DNA of 10,459 nt from Candidatus Aphodoplasma excrementigallinarum. GTDB taxonomy: Bacteria; Bacillota; Clostridia; UBA1381; UMGS1253. The stretch covers positions 1 through 10,459 of the forward strand of contig DVOF01000124.1 in assembly GCA_018713805.1 (NCBI GenBank). Direction: 5' to 3'. Shown piece after piece: positions 1 to 6,374 of this stretch; position 1 is the stretch's first letter; each line of letters starts with the position of its first letter. A model generated the notes under the pieces. The model did not search any database and was not told the DNA's origin. It was given only the letters and a program-made list of their open reading frames with translations. The translations under genes and the position numbers were made by a program.

Positions 1-16
1 GTTGGAGGGGTTGGCA

Positions 17-1381
17 TTGACAGAGAAGCTGAAGCTTTTTTTGGAAGGAATAAAAGGGAAACGTATCACCGTAATCGGGATCGGGGTCAGTAATCTGCCG
101 CTGATCAAGTTTTTGGCGCAAAACGGCGCGATTGTGACGGCGTGCGACCGGCGCGAGGAGGAAGAACTCGCCGACGAGCGCGCGCAGCTTGGGAAGTATC
201 CCATTACGTACCGCCTGGGGGACAACTATCTCGACGGCATTGACGCAGACATTATTTTTAAAACGCCGGGGATGCGGTTTGACACGCCGGCGCTTGTGCA
301 GGCGCGGGAGCGGGGGAGCCTCGTCACGTCGGAAATGGAGGTGTTTTTTGACCTGTGCCCGGCAAAAATCATCGCCGTTACCGGAAGCGATGGGAAAACG
401 ACGACGACGACGCTGATTGCCCAAATGCTCCAGCGCGAGGGGCGCACCGTATGGGTCGGCGGTAACATCGGCAAGCCGCTTTTAGGCGAGATAGAGCAGA
501 TCAGGGACAGCGACATGGTCGTGCTGGAGCTGAGCAGCTTCCAGCTTCACACCATGAAGGCAAGCCCGAGCATTGCCGTTGTGACAAACTTGTCGCCCAA
601 CCACCTTGACATGCACAAGGATATGGACGAGTACATCGCGGCGAAGAAAAACATCTTCTTATATCAGAAGCCGGGCGACCGTCTTGTGCTCAACTATGAC
701 AATGACATTACGCGCGGCTTTGCAAGCGAAGCGGTCAACCCGCCCGTGTTTTTCTCGCGGAAGGCCGCGCCAAAGGGCGGCGTTTATCTACAAGACGGGA
801 TGATATACTGTGGCGGCGAGGCGGTGCTGCGGACGAGCGAGATTCGGATTCCCGGCCTGCACAACGTGGAAAATTACATGGCGGCAATCGGCGCGCTGTG
901 GGGAATAGTGTCGCCCGATACAATCCGCGCGGTCGCGCGCGAGTTCGGCGGTGTGGAGCACCGGATCGAATTTGTCCGCGAGCTGGACGGCATCCGCTTC
1001 TACAACGATTCGATTGCGAGCAGCCCGACGCGCGCGTCGGCGGGGCTGCACTCGTTTGACCAGAAAGTGATTCTGATTGCGGGCGGCTATGACAAGCATA
1101 TCCCGTTCGACAGCTTCGGTTATGTGCTCAAAGAATGCGTCAAGTCGCTGTTTCTGATTGGCGTAACCGCGCCGAAAATCCGGCAGGCTGCGCTGGATGC
1201 GGGAATGGACGAGGACGCCATTACCATGTGCGACACGCTTGCCGACGCGACGCAGCAGGCGTACGACGCGGCGCGTGCCGGCGACGTCGTCATACTGTCG
1301 CCCGCGTGTGCGAGCTTTGACATGTTCAAAAACTTTGCCGTGCGCGGCGAAGCGTTTAAGCAATTGGTGAACGCCCTGTAA
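17..1381 (+). CDS. murD: UDP-N-acetylmuramoyl-L-alanine--D-glutamate ligase (MurD)
   Basis: MurD adds D-glutamate to UDP-MurNAc-L-Ala using ATP, a cytoplasmic step of peptidoglycan precursor synthesis. I choose the TTG at 17 (454 aa) because GGAGGGG at 4-10 sits 6 nt upstream. In-frame TTGs at 2 and 11 are too close to that site or lack one of their own. Seen in order (numbering from TTG 17): an N-terminal Rossmann-like glycine motif (VIGIGVSN, about 19-26), the ATP P-loop GSDGKTT (123-129), GNIG (149-152), ELSSFQL (171-177), NLSPNHLD (191-198), Lys210 at the position of the usual carbamylated lysine, HRIEF (from 315), YNDSIASSPT (329-338), and the C-terminal SPACASFDMF (428-437). The length is normal for MurD. 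Asp replaces the more common Asn in the P-loop, a variant I associate with clostridial MurD. No promoter is visible because the gene begins at the window edge. An M42 peptidase gene starts 24 nt downstream, suggesting co-transcription. Confidence 0.96.
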   Translation: MTEKLKLFLEGIKGKRITVIGIGVSNLPLIKFLAQNGAIVTACDRREEEELADERAQLGKYPITYRLGDNYLDGIDADIIFKTPGMRFDTPALVQARERGSLVTSEMEVFFDLCPAKIIAVTGSDGKTTTTTLIAQMLQREGRTVWVGGNIGKPLLGEIEQIRDSDMVVLELSSFQLHTMKASPSIAVVTNLSPNHLDMHKDMDEYIAAKKNIFLYQKPGDRLVLNYDNDITRGFASEAVNPPVFFSRKAAPKGGVYLQDGMIYCGGEAVLRTSEIRIPGLHNVENYMAAIGALWGIVSPDTIRAVAREFGGVEHRIEFVRELDGIRFYNDSIASSPTRASAGLHSFDQKVILIAGGYDKHIPFDSFGYVLKECVKSLFLIGVTAPKIRQAALDAGMDEDAITMCDTLADATQQAYDAARAGDVVILSPACASFDMFKNFAVRGEAFKQLVNAL

Positions 1382-1405
1382 ACGGAAGGATAAGAGGTGT
1401 TTGGT

Positions 1406-2473
1406 ATGGAAAAACAAATCGAGATAGAAGCGGTTTTGCAGCGGCTCAGCGCGCTGCACGGCGTGTCCGGATTTGAGGGCGGCGTCGCGCAGGCGGCAGC
1501 GGAGCTGTTTGCGCCGTACGTGGACGAGGTATATACCGACGCGCTCGGGAGTGTGATTGCGGTAAAAAGGGCAAAGCAGGAGCACGCCAAGCGCGTCATG
1601 CTCGACGCACATATGGATGAAATCGGCCTGATGGTGACGAGCATTGACGAGAAGGGCTTTTTAAAGTTTACGAATGTGGGCGGCGTGGACGAGCGTATCC
1701 TGCCCGCACGCGAGGTCGTGGTGCATGGCCGGCGCGACATAGCCGGTATCATCGGAATCAAGCCGCCGCACCTGCAAAGCGCGGATGAAAACAAAAAGAC
1801 GCTCAAAATCGACGAGCTTGCGATTGACATCGGGATGGAACCGGCGGCGGTGCGCGCGCTCATAGAGGCGGGCGACTGGGTCACGTTTTCCCAGGAGAGC
1901 GCGCCGCTGTTAAACGGGCAGATGACGGGAAAGAGCTTTGACGACCGGGCGAGCATCTGCGCCCTGCTGTATGCGGCGCAGACACTTGCGGACGAACCGC
2001 TCGATGTGGACGTGTACTTTGTCCTGTCCGTACGCGAGGAGACGAACCTCGCCGGGGCGGGCTGCGCGGCCTATGCTGCCGAGCCGGACGCGGCGCTGGT
2101 GATCGACGTGACGCACGCAAAAACGCCGGACAACCCGGACTGCCCGTTCGAGGCGGGCGGCGGCGTGGCTTACTCGCTGGGGCCAAATGTACACACGCCC
2201 TTTGCACAGCTCTTAAAGACACTTGCCGACGAAAACGGTATCGGCGCAAAAGCGGAGGTCGACGGTGGGAGCACGGGCACGAACGCATGGGCCGTACAGG
2301 TGAGCCGGACAGGCGTGCCGACGGCGGTGCTGTCGCTGCCGCTCAAGTATATGCACACGCCGACGGAAACACTGGCGGTCGAGGACATTACGGCGGCGGG
2401 AACGCTTGCGGCCGCGTTTGTGCGGCGGCTTAGCGAGGAACCGGCGCTTTTGAATCCAGTAGAAATCAGGTGA
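1406..2473 (+). CDS. M42 family metallo-aminopeptidase (first of three)
   Basis: This is a member of the M42 (TET/FrvX/YsdC-like glutamyl aminopeptidase) family, cytoplasmic di-metal peptidases that trim short peptides and usually form dodecameric cages. Numbered from ATG 1406 (355 aa), it has the full metal and catalytic set: His69 and Asp71 in AHMDE, Asp179 in SFDDR, catalytic Glu211 and metal-binding Glu212 in VREE, Asp234 in VIDVT, and His317 in YMHTP. The segment between His69 and Asp179 corresponds to the inserted PDZ-like dimerisation domain typical of M42. Two starts are possible. ATG 1406 has AAGAGGTG 6 nt upstream. GTG 1397, three codons earlier, has GGAAGGA 6 nt upstream. I prefer the ATG. 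The gene follows murD closely and precedes a second M42 gene by 4 nt. Family assignment is firm, but substrate specificity cannot be read from the sequence. Confidence 0.93.
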   Translation: MEKQIEIEAVLQRLSALHGVSGFEGGVAQAAAELFAPYVDEVYTDALGSVIAVKRAKQEHAKRVMLDAHMDEIGLMVTSIDEKGFLKFTNVGGVDERILPAREVVVHGRRDIAGIIGIKPPHLQSADENKKTLKIDELAIDIGMEPAAVRALIEAGDWVTFSQESAPLLNGQMTGKSFDDRASICALLYAAQTLADEPLDVDVYFVLSVREETNLAGAGCAAYAAEPDAALVIDVTHAKTPDNPDCPFEAGGGVAYSLGPNVHTPFAQLLKTLADENGIGAKAEVDGGSTGTNAWAVQVSRTGVPTAVLSLPLKYMHTPTETLAVEDITAAGTLAAAFVRRLSEEPALLNPVEIR

Positions 2474-2477
2474 GGAC

Positions 2478-3494
2478 ATGCTGTTAAAAACACTATGCGA
2501 AACACACGGCGTAAGCGGCGACGAGGGCCGTGTGCGCGATATTTTGCTCGAGGCGGTGCGGCCCTACGCTGACCAGGTTACGGTTGACGTGATGGGAAAT
2601 TTGATCGTCTATAAAAAAGGCGAAAGCGCGGACAAGACCGTCATGCTGTGCGCCCATATGGACGAGGTGGGGCTGATTGTCAGCGCAATCACGGAGAGCG
2701 GGTATTTGAAGTTTCAAACCGTGGGCGGCGTCGACGCGCGTGTGCTGGTTGGTAAGCGCGTTGTCGTCGGGCAAAACAACATTACGGGAATCATTTCGCT
2801 CAAGGCAATCCATTTGCAGACAAAGGACGAGCGTACGGCGGCTGTCAAGGAAAAACAGCTCTACATCGACATCGGCGCAAAGGACAAAGCGGACGCGGAA
2901 CGTGTCGTGTCGCTGGGCGATTACGCCGCGTTTGATACGGCGTTTGGGGAGTTTGGCGACGGCTGCTGGAAGGCGAAAGCCTTCGACGACCGCTGCGGCT
3001 GTGCGGTGCTGGTGCGGCTCATACAGGAGAAATGCGCGTACGACACATACTTCTGTTTTACCGTGCAGGAGGAGGTCGGCTGCCGCGGCGCGCAAATTAC
3101 GGCAAACCGTGTCCGGCCGGATATGGCGCTTGTGCTGGAGGCGACGACATGCAGCGACGTGAGCGGCGCGCCAAGGCACCTCGAGGTGACGACGCTCGGC
3201 GGCGGCGCGGCGTTTTCGACGCTCGACCGCGGTTCGTATTCTGACGTGGAATTGACAAACAAACTCTATGCGGTGGCGCAGGCGGAAGGCGTGATGGTCC
3301 AGTATAAACGCACGACCATGGGCGGCAACGACGCGCGCGCCATACAGACGGCTGTTGGCGGGTGCAAAACGTGTGCGGTGTCCGTGCCGTGCCGCTATCT
3401 TCACTCGCCGGTGTCTGTCGTTTCGGCGGCGGACTTTGAAGCGGTCTATCAGAGCGCGAAACTGTTTCTTACAAGAGCAAAGGAGCTGATATAG
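2478..3494 (+). CDS. M42 family metallo-aminopeptidase (second of three)
   Basis: This is a second M42 peptidase (338 aa). Its ATG lies 4 nt after the previous stop, with the ribosome binding site AGGTGAGG overlapping that stop, which suggests translational coupling. Family residues are His60 in CAHMDE, Asp170 in AFDDR, Glu198-Glu199 in VQEE and His309 in YLHSP. At the position where the two neighbours have a metal-binding Asp in IDVT, this protein has Glu221 in VLEATT. Carboxylate is kept, so activity is expected. It is rich in cysteine (12 residues, including Cys58 beside the metal His, Cys163, Cys173, Cys175, Cys202, Cys225, Cys296, Cys299 and Cys305), more than either neighbour. A GGNDA motif (282-286) stands where M42 enzymes usually have GGTDA or similar. 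It probably acts on a different peptide set from its siblings or forms mixed complexes with them; that part is inference. Confidence 0.93.
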   Translation: MLLKTLCETHGVSGDEGRVRDILLEAVRPYADQVTVDVMGNLIVYKKGESADKTVMLCAHMDEVGLIVSAITESGYLKFQTVGGVDARVLVGKRVVVGQNNITGIISLKAIHLQTKDERTAAVKEKQLYIDIGAKDKADAERVVSLGDYAAFDTAFGEFGDGCWKAKAFDDRCGCAVLVRLIQEKCAYDTYFCFTVQEEVGCRGAQITANRVRPDMALVLEATTCSDVSGAPRHLEVTTLGGGAAFSTLDRGSYSDVELTNKLYAVAQAEGVMVQYKRTTMGGNDARAIQTAVGGCKTCAVSVPCRYLHSPVSVVSAADFEAVYQSAKLFLTRAKELI

Positions 3495-4478
3495 ATGAAA
3501 CTTCTGCAAGAATTATGCGACATAACGGCCCCGTCGGGGCATGAGACGGCGTTGCACGAGCTGATTCAGTCGGAAATCAAAGACTGTGTCGACGAAATCA
3601 CAACGGATGCGCTTGGCAACCTGATTGCTCACAAAAAGGGGCCGGGCAAGCGGCTCATGCTCGCCGCGCACACGGACGAAATTGGCCTGATTGTGACTTA
3701 TATTGAGGAGAGCGGCTATATCCGCGTGCAGAATATCGGCGGCGTAAGGCCGCAGTACGCGCTGGCCCAGCGGGTGCGGTTTTTAAACGGTACGGTCGGC
3801 GTGGTATTTTACGACCAGGGCAAAGAGATCGAAAAGCTTGGGATAAACGATTTGTACGTTGACATTGGCGCGAAAAACAAAGAAGAAGCGGCAAAGCTGG
3901 TACAGATCGGCGATGTGGCAGGCTTTTTGGGCGAATTTACAGAGCAGAACGGCTGCGTGATTTCCAAGTCGCTTGACGACCGCGCTGGCTGTTACGTGCT
4001 TATTGAGGCGCTCAAGCGCGTCAAAGATACGCCAAACGACGTCTACGCGGTGTTTACGGCGCAGGAGGAGCTTGGTCTGCGCGGCGCGACGGCGGGAGCC
4101 TACAGCGTCGACCCAGATTTGGGCATTGCAATCGACGTGACGGACACGGGCGACATGATCGGCACAACGCCGATGGAGGTCAAGCTCGGCGGCGGCGCGG
4201 CGATCAAAATCAAGGACAGCCGCAGCATTTCATCGCCGAAGGCGGTCGGGCTGCTCAAATCCACGGCAAAGGCGCACGGTATCCCATACCAGCTCGAGGT
4301 ACTGACACGCGGCGGCACGGACGCGGGCGCAATCCATCTCACGCGCGGCGGCGTAGCGTCGGTCACGCTTTCGATTCCGACGCGCTACATCCACTCGCCG
4401 GGCGAGATGGTCTGCAAAGACGATTTAGAGGCGTGCATTGACCTGCTCGCGGCGGTAATAGAGGAACAGCTCGACTGA
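3495..4478 (+). CDS. M42 family metallo-aminopeptidase (third of three)
   Basis: This third M42 peptidase (327 aa) starts at the base after the TAG of the second gene. AAAGGAG at 3479-3485 supplies the ribosome binding site, 9 nt upstream. It is the most canonical of the three: His59 and Asp61 in AAHTDE, Asp161 in SLDDR, catalytic Glu191 with metal ligand Glu192 in AQEE, Asp214 in AIDVTD, GGTDAGAIH (273-281), and His300 in YIHSP. The region between His59 and Asp161 again matches the M42 dimerisation insert, but it is shorter than in the first paralogue. Its role is probably intracellular peptide turnover, as for other M42 enzymes. No hairpin terminator is visible after the stop; the next element is the structured leader of yjdF. 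The family call is firm and the substrate unknown. Confidence 0.94.
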   Translation: MKLLQELCDITAPSGHETALHELIQSEIKDCVDEITTDALGNLIAHKKGPGKRLMLAAHTDEIGLIVTYIEESGYIRVQNIGGVRPQYALAQRVRFLNGTVGVVFYDQGKEIEKLGINDLYVDIGAKNKEEAAKLVQIGDVAGFLGEFTEQNGCVISKSLDDRAGCYVLIEALKRVKDTPNDVYAVFTAQEELGLRGATAGAYSVDPDLGIAIDVTDTGDMIGTTPMEVKLGGGAAIKIKDSRSISSPKAVGLLKSTAKAHGIPYQLEVLTRGGTDAGAIHLTRGGVASVTLSIPTRYIHSPGEMVCKDDLEACIDLLAAVIEEQLD

Positions 4479-4494
4479 AATTTGTACGCAAGAT

Positions 4495-4612
4495 ATTCAT
4501 AAGCGCGAAGATAAAAACACAGTTCCGGTTGGTAGTCCGGACGCGGCGTGCGCCGTCAGTAACCTGCCTCCTTGGTTGTCCGTTCTTCGCCCAAAATTTA
4601 AGGAGGCATAAA
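4495..4612 (+). promoter_or_regulatory. Candidate yjdF-motif (azaaromatic) riboswitch
   Basis: The non-coding leader in front of yjdF can fold into several helices. TCCGG 4524-4528 pairs with CCGGA 4537-4541. CGGC 4544-4547 pairs with GCCG 4552-4555. GGTT 4527-4530 could alternatively pair with AACC 4561-4564. TGCCTCCTT 4565-4573 is a perfect 9-nt complement of AAGGAGGCA 4600-4608, which contains the yjdF ribosome binding site. Known family fact: the yjdF motif is an RNA found almost only upstream of yjdF, binds diverse nitrogen-containing aromatic compounds, and can activate expression. The assignment rests on this gene context plus the foldable leader that occludes the binding site; I did not run a covariance model. 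The ends are approximate. Confidence 0.78.
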
Positions 4613-4613
4613 A

Positions 4614-5036
4614 ATGGAAACGATTTACACCAGACTGACGGTATGCTTTGATTCCCCTTTTTGGATAGGGATTTTTGAGCGGGAAACGCAAACGGGCTAT
4701 GCGGCCTGTAAGGTTACCTTTGGCGCAGAGCCAAAGGACCAGGAGATTTATGCATATCTGCTGCGGAATTTTAACAGGCTGCGTTTTACGGAGCAGGCTA
4801 TGGACGGGGCTGTGGCAGGTAAGCGAAAGAACCCCAAACGAATCCGGCGGGAAATCCGCCGGCAGATGGAGCGGCGTACGGGCATGGGGACAAAAGCGCA
4901 GCAGGCGATTCAACAACAGCGGGAGCAGAATAAAACAGAGCAAAAGTTCCAGCGGCGTGCAAAACGCTGTGAAAGGGAAGAGCGGCTGTTCTGGCTGCGC
5001 GTGCAAAAACGCAAAGAAAAACACAAAGGACATTAA
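4614..5036 (+). CDS. yjdF: YjdF family protein (DUF2992)
   Basis: This 140-aa protein matches the YjdF/DUF2992 family. The N-terminal half is a small globular segment (RLTVCFDSPFWIGIFE, then FGAEPKDQEIYAYLL at 36-50), which is the family signature. The C-terminal half is highly charged and helix-prone (about 70-140, rich in Arg, Lys, Gln and Glu), with KNPKRIRREI (72-81), TKAQQAIQQQRE (93-104) and a basic KRKEKHKGH end, also typical. No signal peptide or membrane segment is seen. The biochemical function of YjdF is unknown. The family's link to the azaaromatic riboswitch suggests a response to toxic or signalling aromatic compounds. The start is secure: AAGGAGG lies 7 nt before the ATG. That binding site is sequestered by complementary leader sequence, so translation is probably switch-controlled. 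The gene converges on the thiamine operon and ends 7 nt before a strong terminator stem. Confidence 0.93.
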   Translation: METIYTRLTVCFDSPFWIGIFERETQTGYAACKVTFGAEPKDQEIYAYLLRNFNRLRFTEQAMDGAVAGKRKNPKRIRREIRRQMERRTGMGTKAQQAIQQQREQNKTEQKFQRRAKRCEREERLFWLRVQKRKEKHKGH

Positions 5037-5043
5037 GCAGATA

Positions 5044-5076
5044 AAAAGACGGCTGTCGCTGAGACAGCCGTCTTTT
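5044..5076. terminator. Bidirectional intrinsic terminator
   Basis: A perfect 14-bp stem (5044-5057 with 5063-5076) has a 5-nt loop. It is GC-rich in the middle (GACGGCTGTC) and ends in A4/T4, so it has a U-tract on either strand. It lies 7 nt after the yjdF stop (+) and 1 nt beyond the HAD phosphatase stop (-), so it can end both convergent transcripts. Confidence 0.93.
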
Positions 5077-5077
5077 A

Positions 5078-5737
5078 TTATTTTTCCTTTTCCATAACGA
5101 GAAGCTCCTCGTAGCTTTTAATATACAAATCCGCGTCCTGCATAATCTTATCCCGCTCGTGCGCCGCGTATTTGTCCTCCACGCCGACGGTATAGAAGCC
5201 GCCCATTTTTGCTCCCTTGACCCCGGCGTAAATATCCTCAAATACGGCGCAGTCTTTTGCTGTCAGGCCGACCTTTTCTGCCGCAAGCTCGTATACATCC
5301 GGGAAGCCTTTGCCGCGCGCTGCCTCGGACGAGGAAGTGAACGCATCGAACAGGTCGTAGATACCGTTCCGTTTTAGCGCAGGTGTGTAAATTTCCTCGC
5401 TCGACGCAGTTGCAACCGAAAGCTTTACGCCTTTGCCTTTTAAAAACAGGAGATACTCCTTTGCATATGGCTTCAGGCCGATTCGGTTGCGGTACGCGTC
5501 AAGCGCCATATCGCTCCACTCGGCAATCAGGTCGTCCGGCGTTTCCGAGAGGCCGAACCGCCCAATCGTATACTCCGCCGCCTGATAGAAGTGCATGGGC
5601 GTAATCTTTTCCAGATAGTCGGCCGGCACAGGAAGGCCGCGCCGCCCTAAAAATTCAATGTCGATCTGCTCCCAAATCCACATCGAGTCAAGCAGCGTCC
5701 CGTCTAAATCGAAAATTGCGCCCTGAAAGCTTTGCAT
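5078..5737 (-). CDS. HAD-superfamily phosphatase, candidate thiamine monophosphate phosphatase
   Basis: This is a 219-aa HAD hydrolase of the beta-phosphoglucomutase-like type. Motif I is DLDGTL (10-15; Asp10 nucleophile, Asp12 acid/base), followed by a helical cap domain (about 18-85), motif II around T110-A-S, motif III Lys143 in GKGFPD, and motif IV FEDIYAG (166-172; Glu167 and Asp168 for magnesium). All catalytic residues are present. It is the last gene of the thiamine operon: the ATG is 4 nt after the thiE stop, and its ribosome binding site AAGGAG overlaps the end of thiE. HAD enzymes clustered with thiamine genes are known to dephosphorylate thiamine monophosphate in some organisms. 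No thiL is present here, so the inference is that this protein hydrolyses ThMP to thiamine for a pyrophosphokinase encoded elsewhere. A general sugar-phosphate or pyrimidine-phosphate phosphatase is the main alternative. Confidence 0.88.
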   Translation of the reverse strand: MQSFQGAIFDLDGTLLDSMWIWEQIDIEFLGRRGLPVPADYLEKITPMHFYQAAEYTIGRFGLSETPDDLIAEWSDMALDAYRNRIGLKPYAKEYLLFLKGKGVKLSVATASSEEIYTPALKRNGIYDLFDAFTSSSEAARGKGFPDVYELAAEKVGLTAKDCAVFEDIYAGVKGAKMGGFYTVGVEDKYAAHERDKIMQDADLYIKSYEELLVMEKEK

Positions 5738-5741
5738 ATGC

Positions 5742-6374
5742 TCACTCCTTAAATAATTGTATCAGTTCTTTTGCCGCGGCAGTAATATCTGCCTGTGCGA
5801 CCACAGCCGACACGACGGCAAGTCCGTCAATGCCCATTCCTTTGAAGTTGCCAAGTGTATTTTTGTTGATTCCACCAATCACTACGATTGGGATATTGAC
5901 CGCCGCGCGGATGCGCCGCAGTTCCTCCATCGTGACGATATCTGCGTCCGTCTTTGTCTGCGTGGCGTACATTGCGCCGACGCCGAGGTAGTCCGCGCCG
6001 TCTGCTGCCGCCTGCTTTGCCTGCTCGAGTGTCGCCACGGAAACGCCGAGCAGCTTATCCGGCCCAATCAGCCGCCGCACCACTGCGGCGGGCAGGTCGC
6101 TCTGGCCGACGTGTACGCCGTCCGCGTCTGCCGCGAGCGCGATGTCGACCCGGTCATTGATGATGAGCGCCGCGCCGGCCTCGTCGGTGATTTTTTTCGT
6201 GTCGACGGCAAGACGGTAGAACTCTGCGGAGGATATCTCCTTTTCCCGGAGCTGCACCACGCCGCACCCGCCCGCTACGGCGAGGCGAACCGATTCCTCG
6301 ACCGTGTCCGTCGTCATCAGGCCGCGGTCAGTGCACAGATAGAGCGTATAGTCGACATTGTTTTTATTTTTCAT
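5742..6374 (-). CDS. thiE: Thiamine-phosphate synthase (ThiE)
   Basis: ThiE joins HMP-PP (from ThiD) and hydroxyethylthiazole phosphate (from ThiM) to give thiamine monophosphate. The 210-aa TIM-barrel protein shows the family motifs in order: LYLCTDR (11-17), QLREK (41-45), INDRVDIA (72-79), DGVHVGQSDL (85-94), GVGAMYATQTK (131-141) and VIGGIN (165-170). These form the pyrophosphate- and pyrimidine-binding pocket. The length is normal. The ATG at 6374 overlaps the end of thiM by 11 nt, with AAAGGG 9 nt upstream inside thiM, so the two genes are translationally linked. The HAD phosphatase gene follows after 4 nt. Expression should fall with the rest of the operon when thiamine pyrophosphate binds the upstream riboswitch. 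Confidence 0.97.
   Translation of the reverse strand: MKNKNNVDYTLYLCTDRGLMTTDTVEESVRLAVAGGCGVVQLREKEISSAEFYRLAVDTKKITDEAGAALIINDRVDIALAADADGVHVGQSDLPAAVVRRLIGPDKLLGVSVATLEQAKQAAADGADYLGVGAMYATQTKTDADIVTMEELRRIRAAVNIPIVVIGGINKNTLGNFKGMGIDGLAVVSAVVAQADITAAAKELIQLFKE

Noticed and set aside
788..1956. Two long antisense open frames opposite murD and the first M42 gene
   Set aside because: Both lie across well-supported genes, have low-complexity composition and no convincing ribosome binding site.
2493..3509. Long antisense open frame (338 codons) opposite the second M42 gene
   Set aside because: It mirrors a clearly conserved M42 gene, has an Arg/His/Ala-rich composition typical of shadows in GC-rich DNA, and resembles no family I know.
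4471..4515. Possible promoter just upstream of the yjdF leader (TCGACT ... TATTCA, or TTGTAC ... GATAAA)
   Set aside because: The first pair has correct 17-nt spacing but poor hexamers, and the second has 22-nt spacing. yjdF may instead be read through from the M42 genes, as no terminator precedes it.
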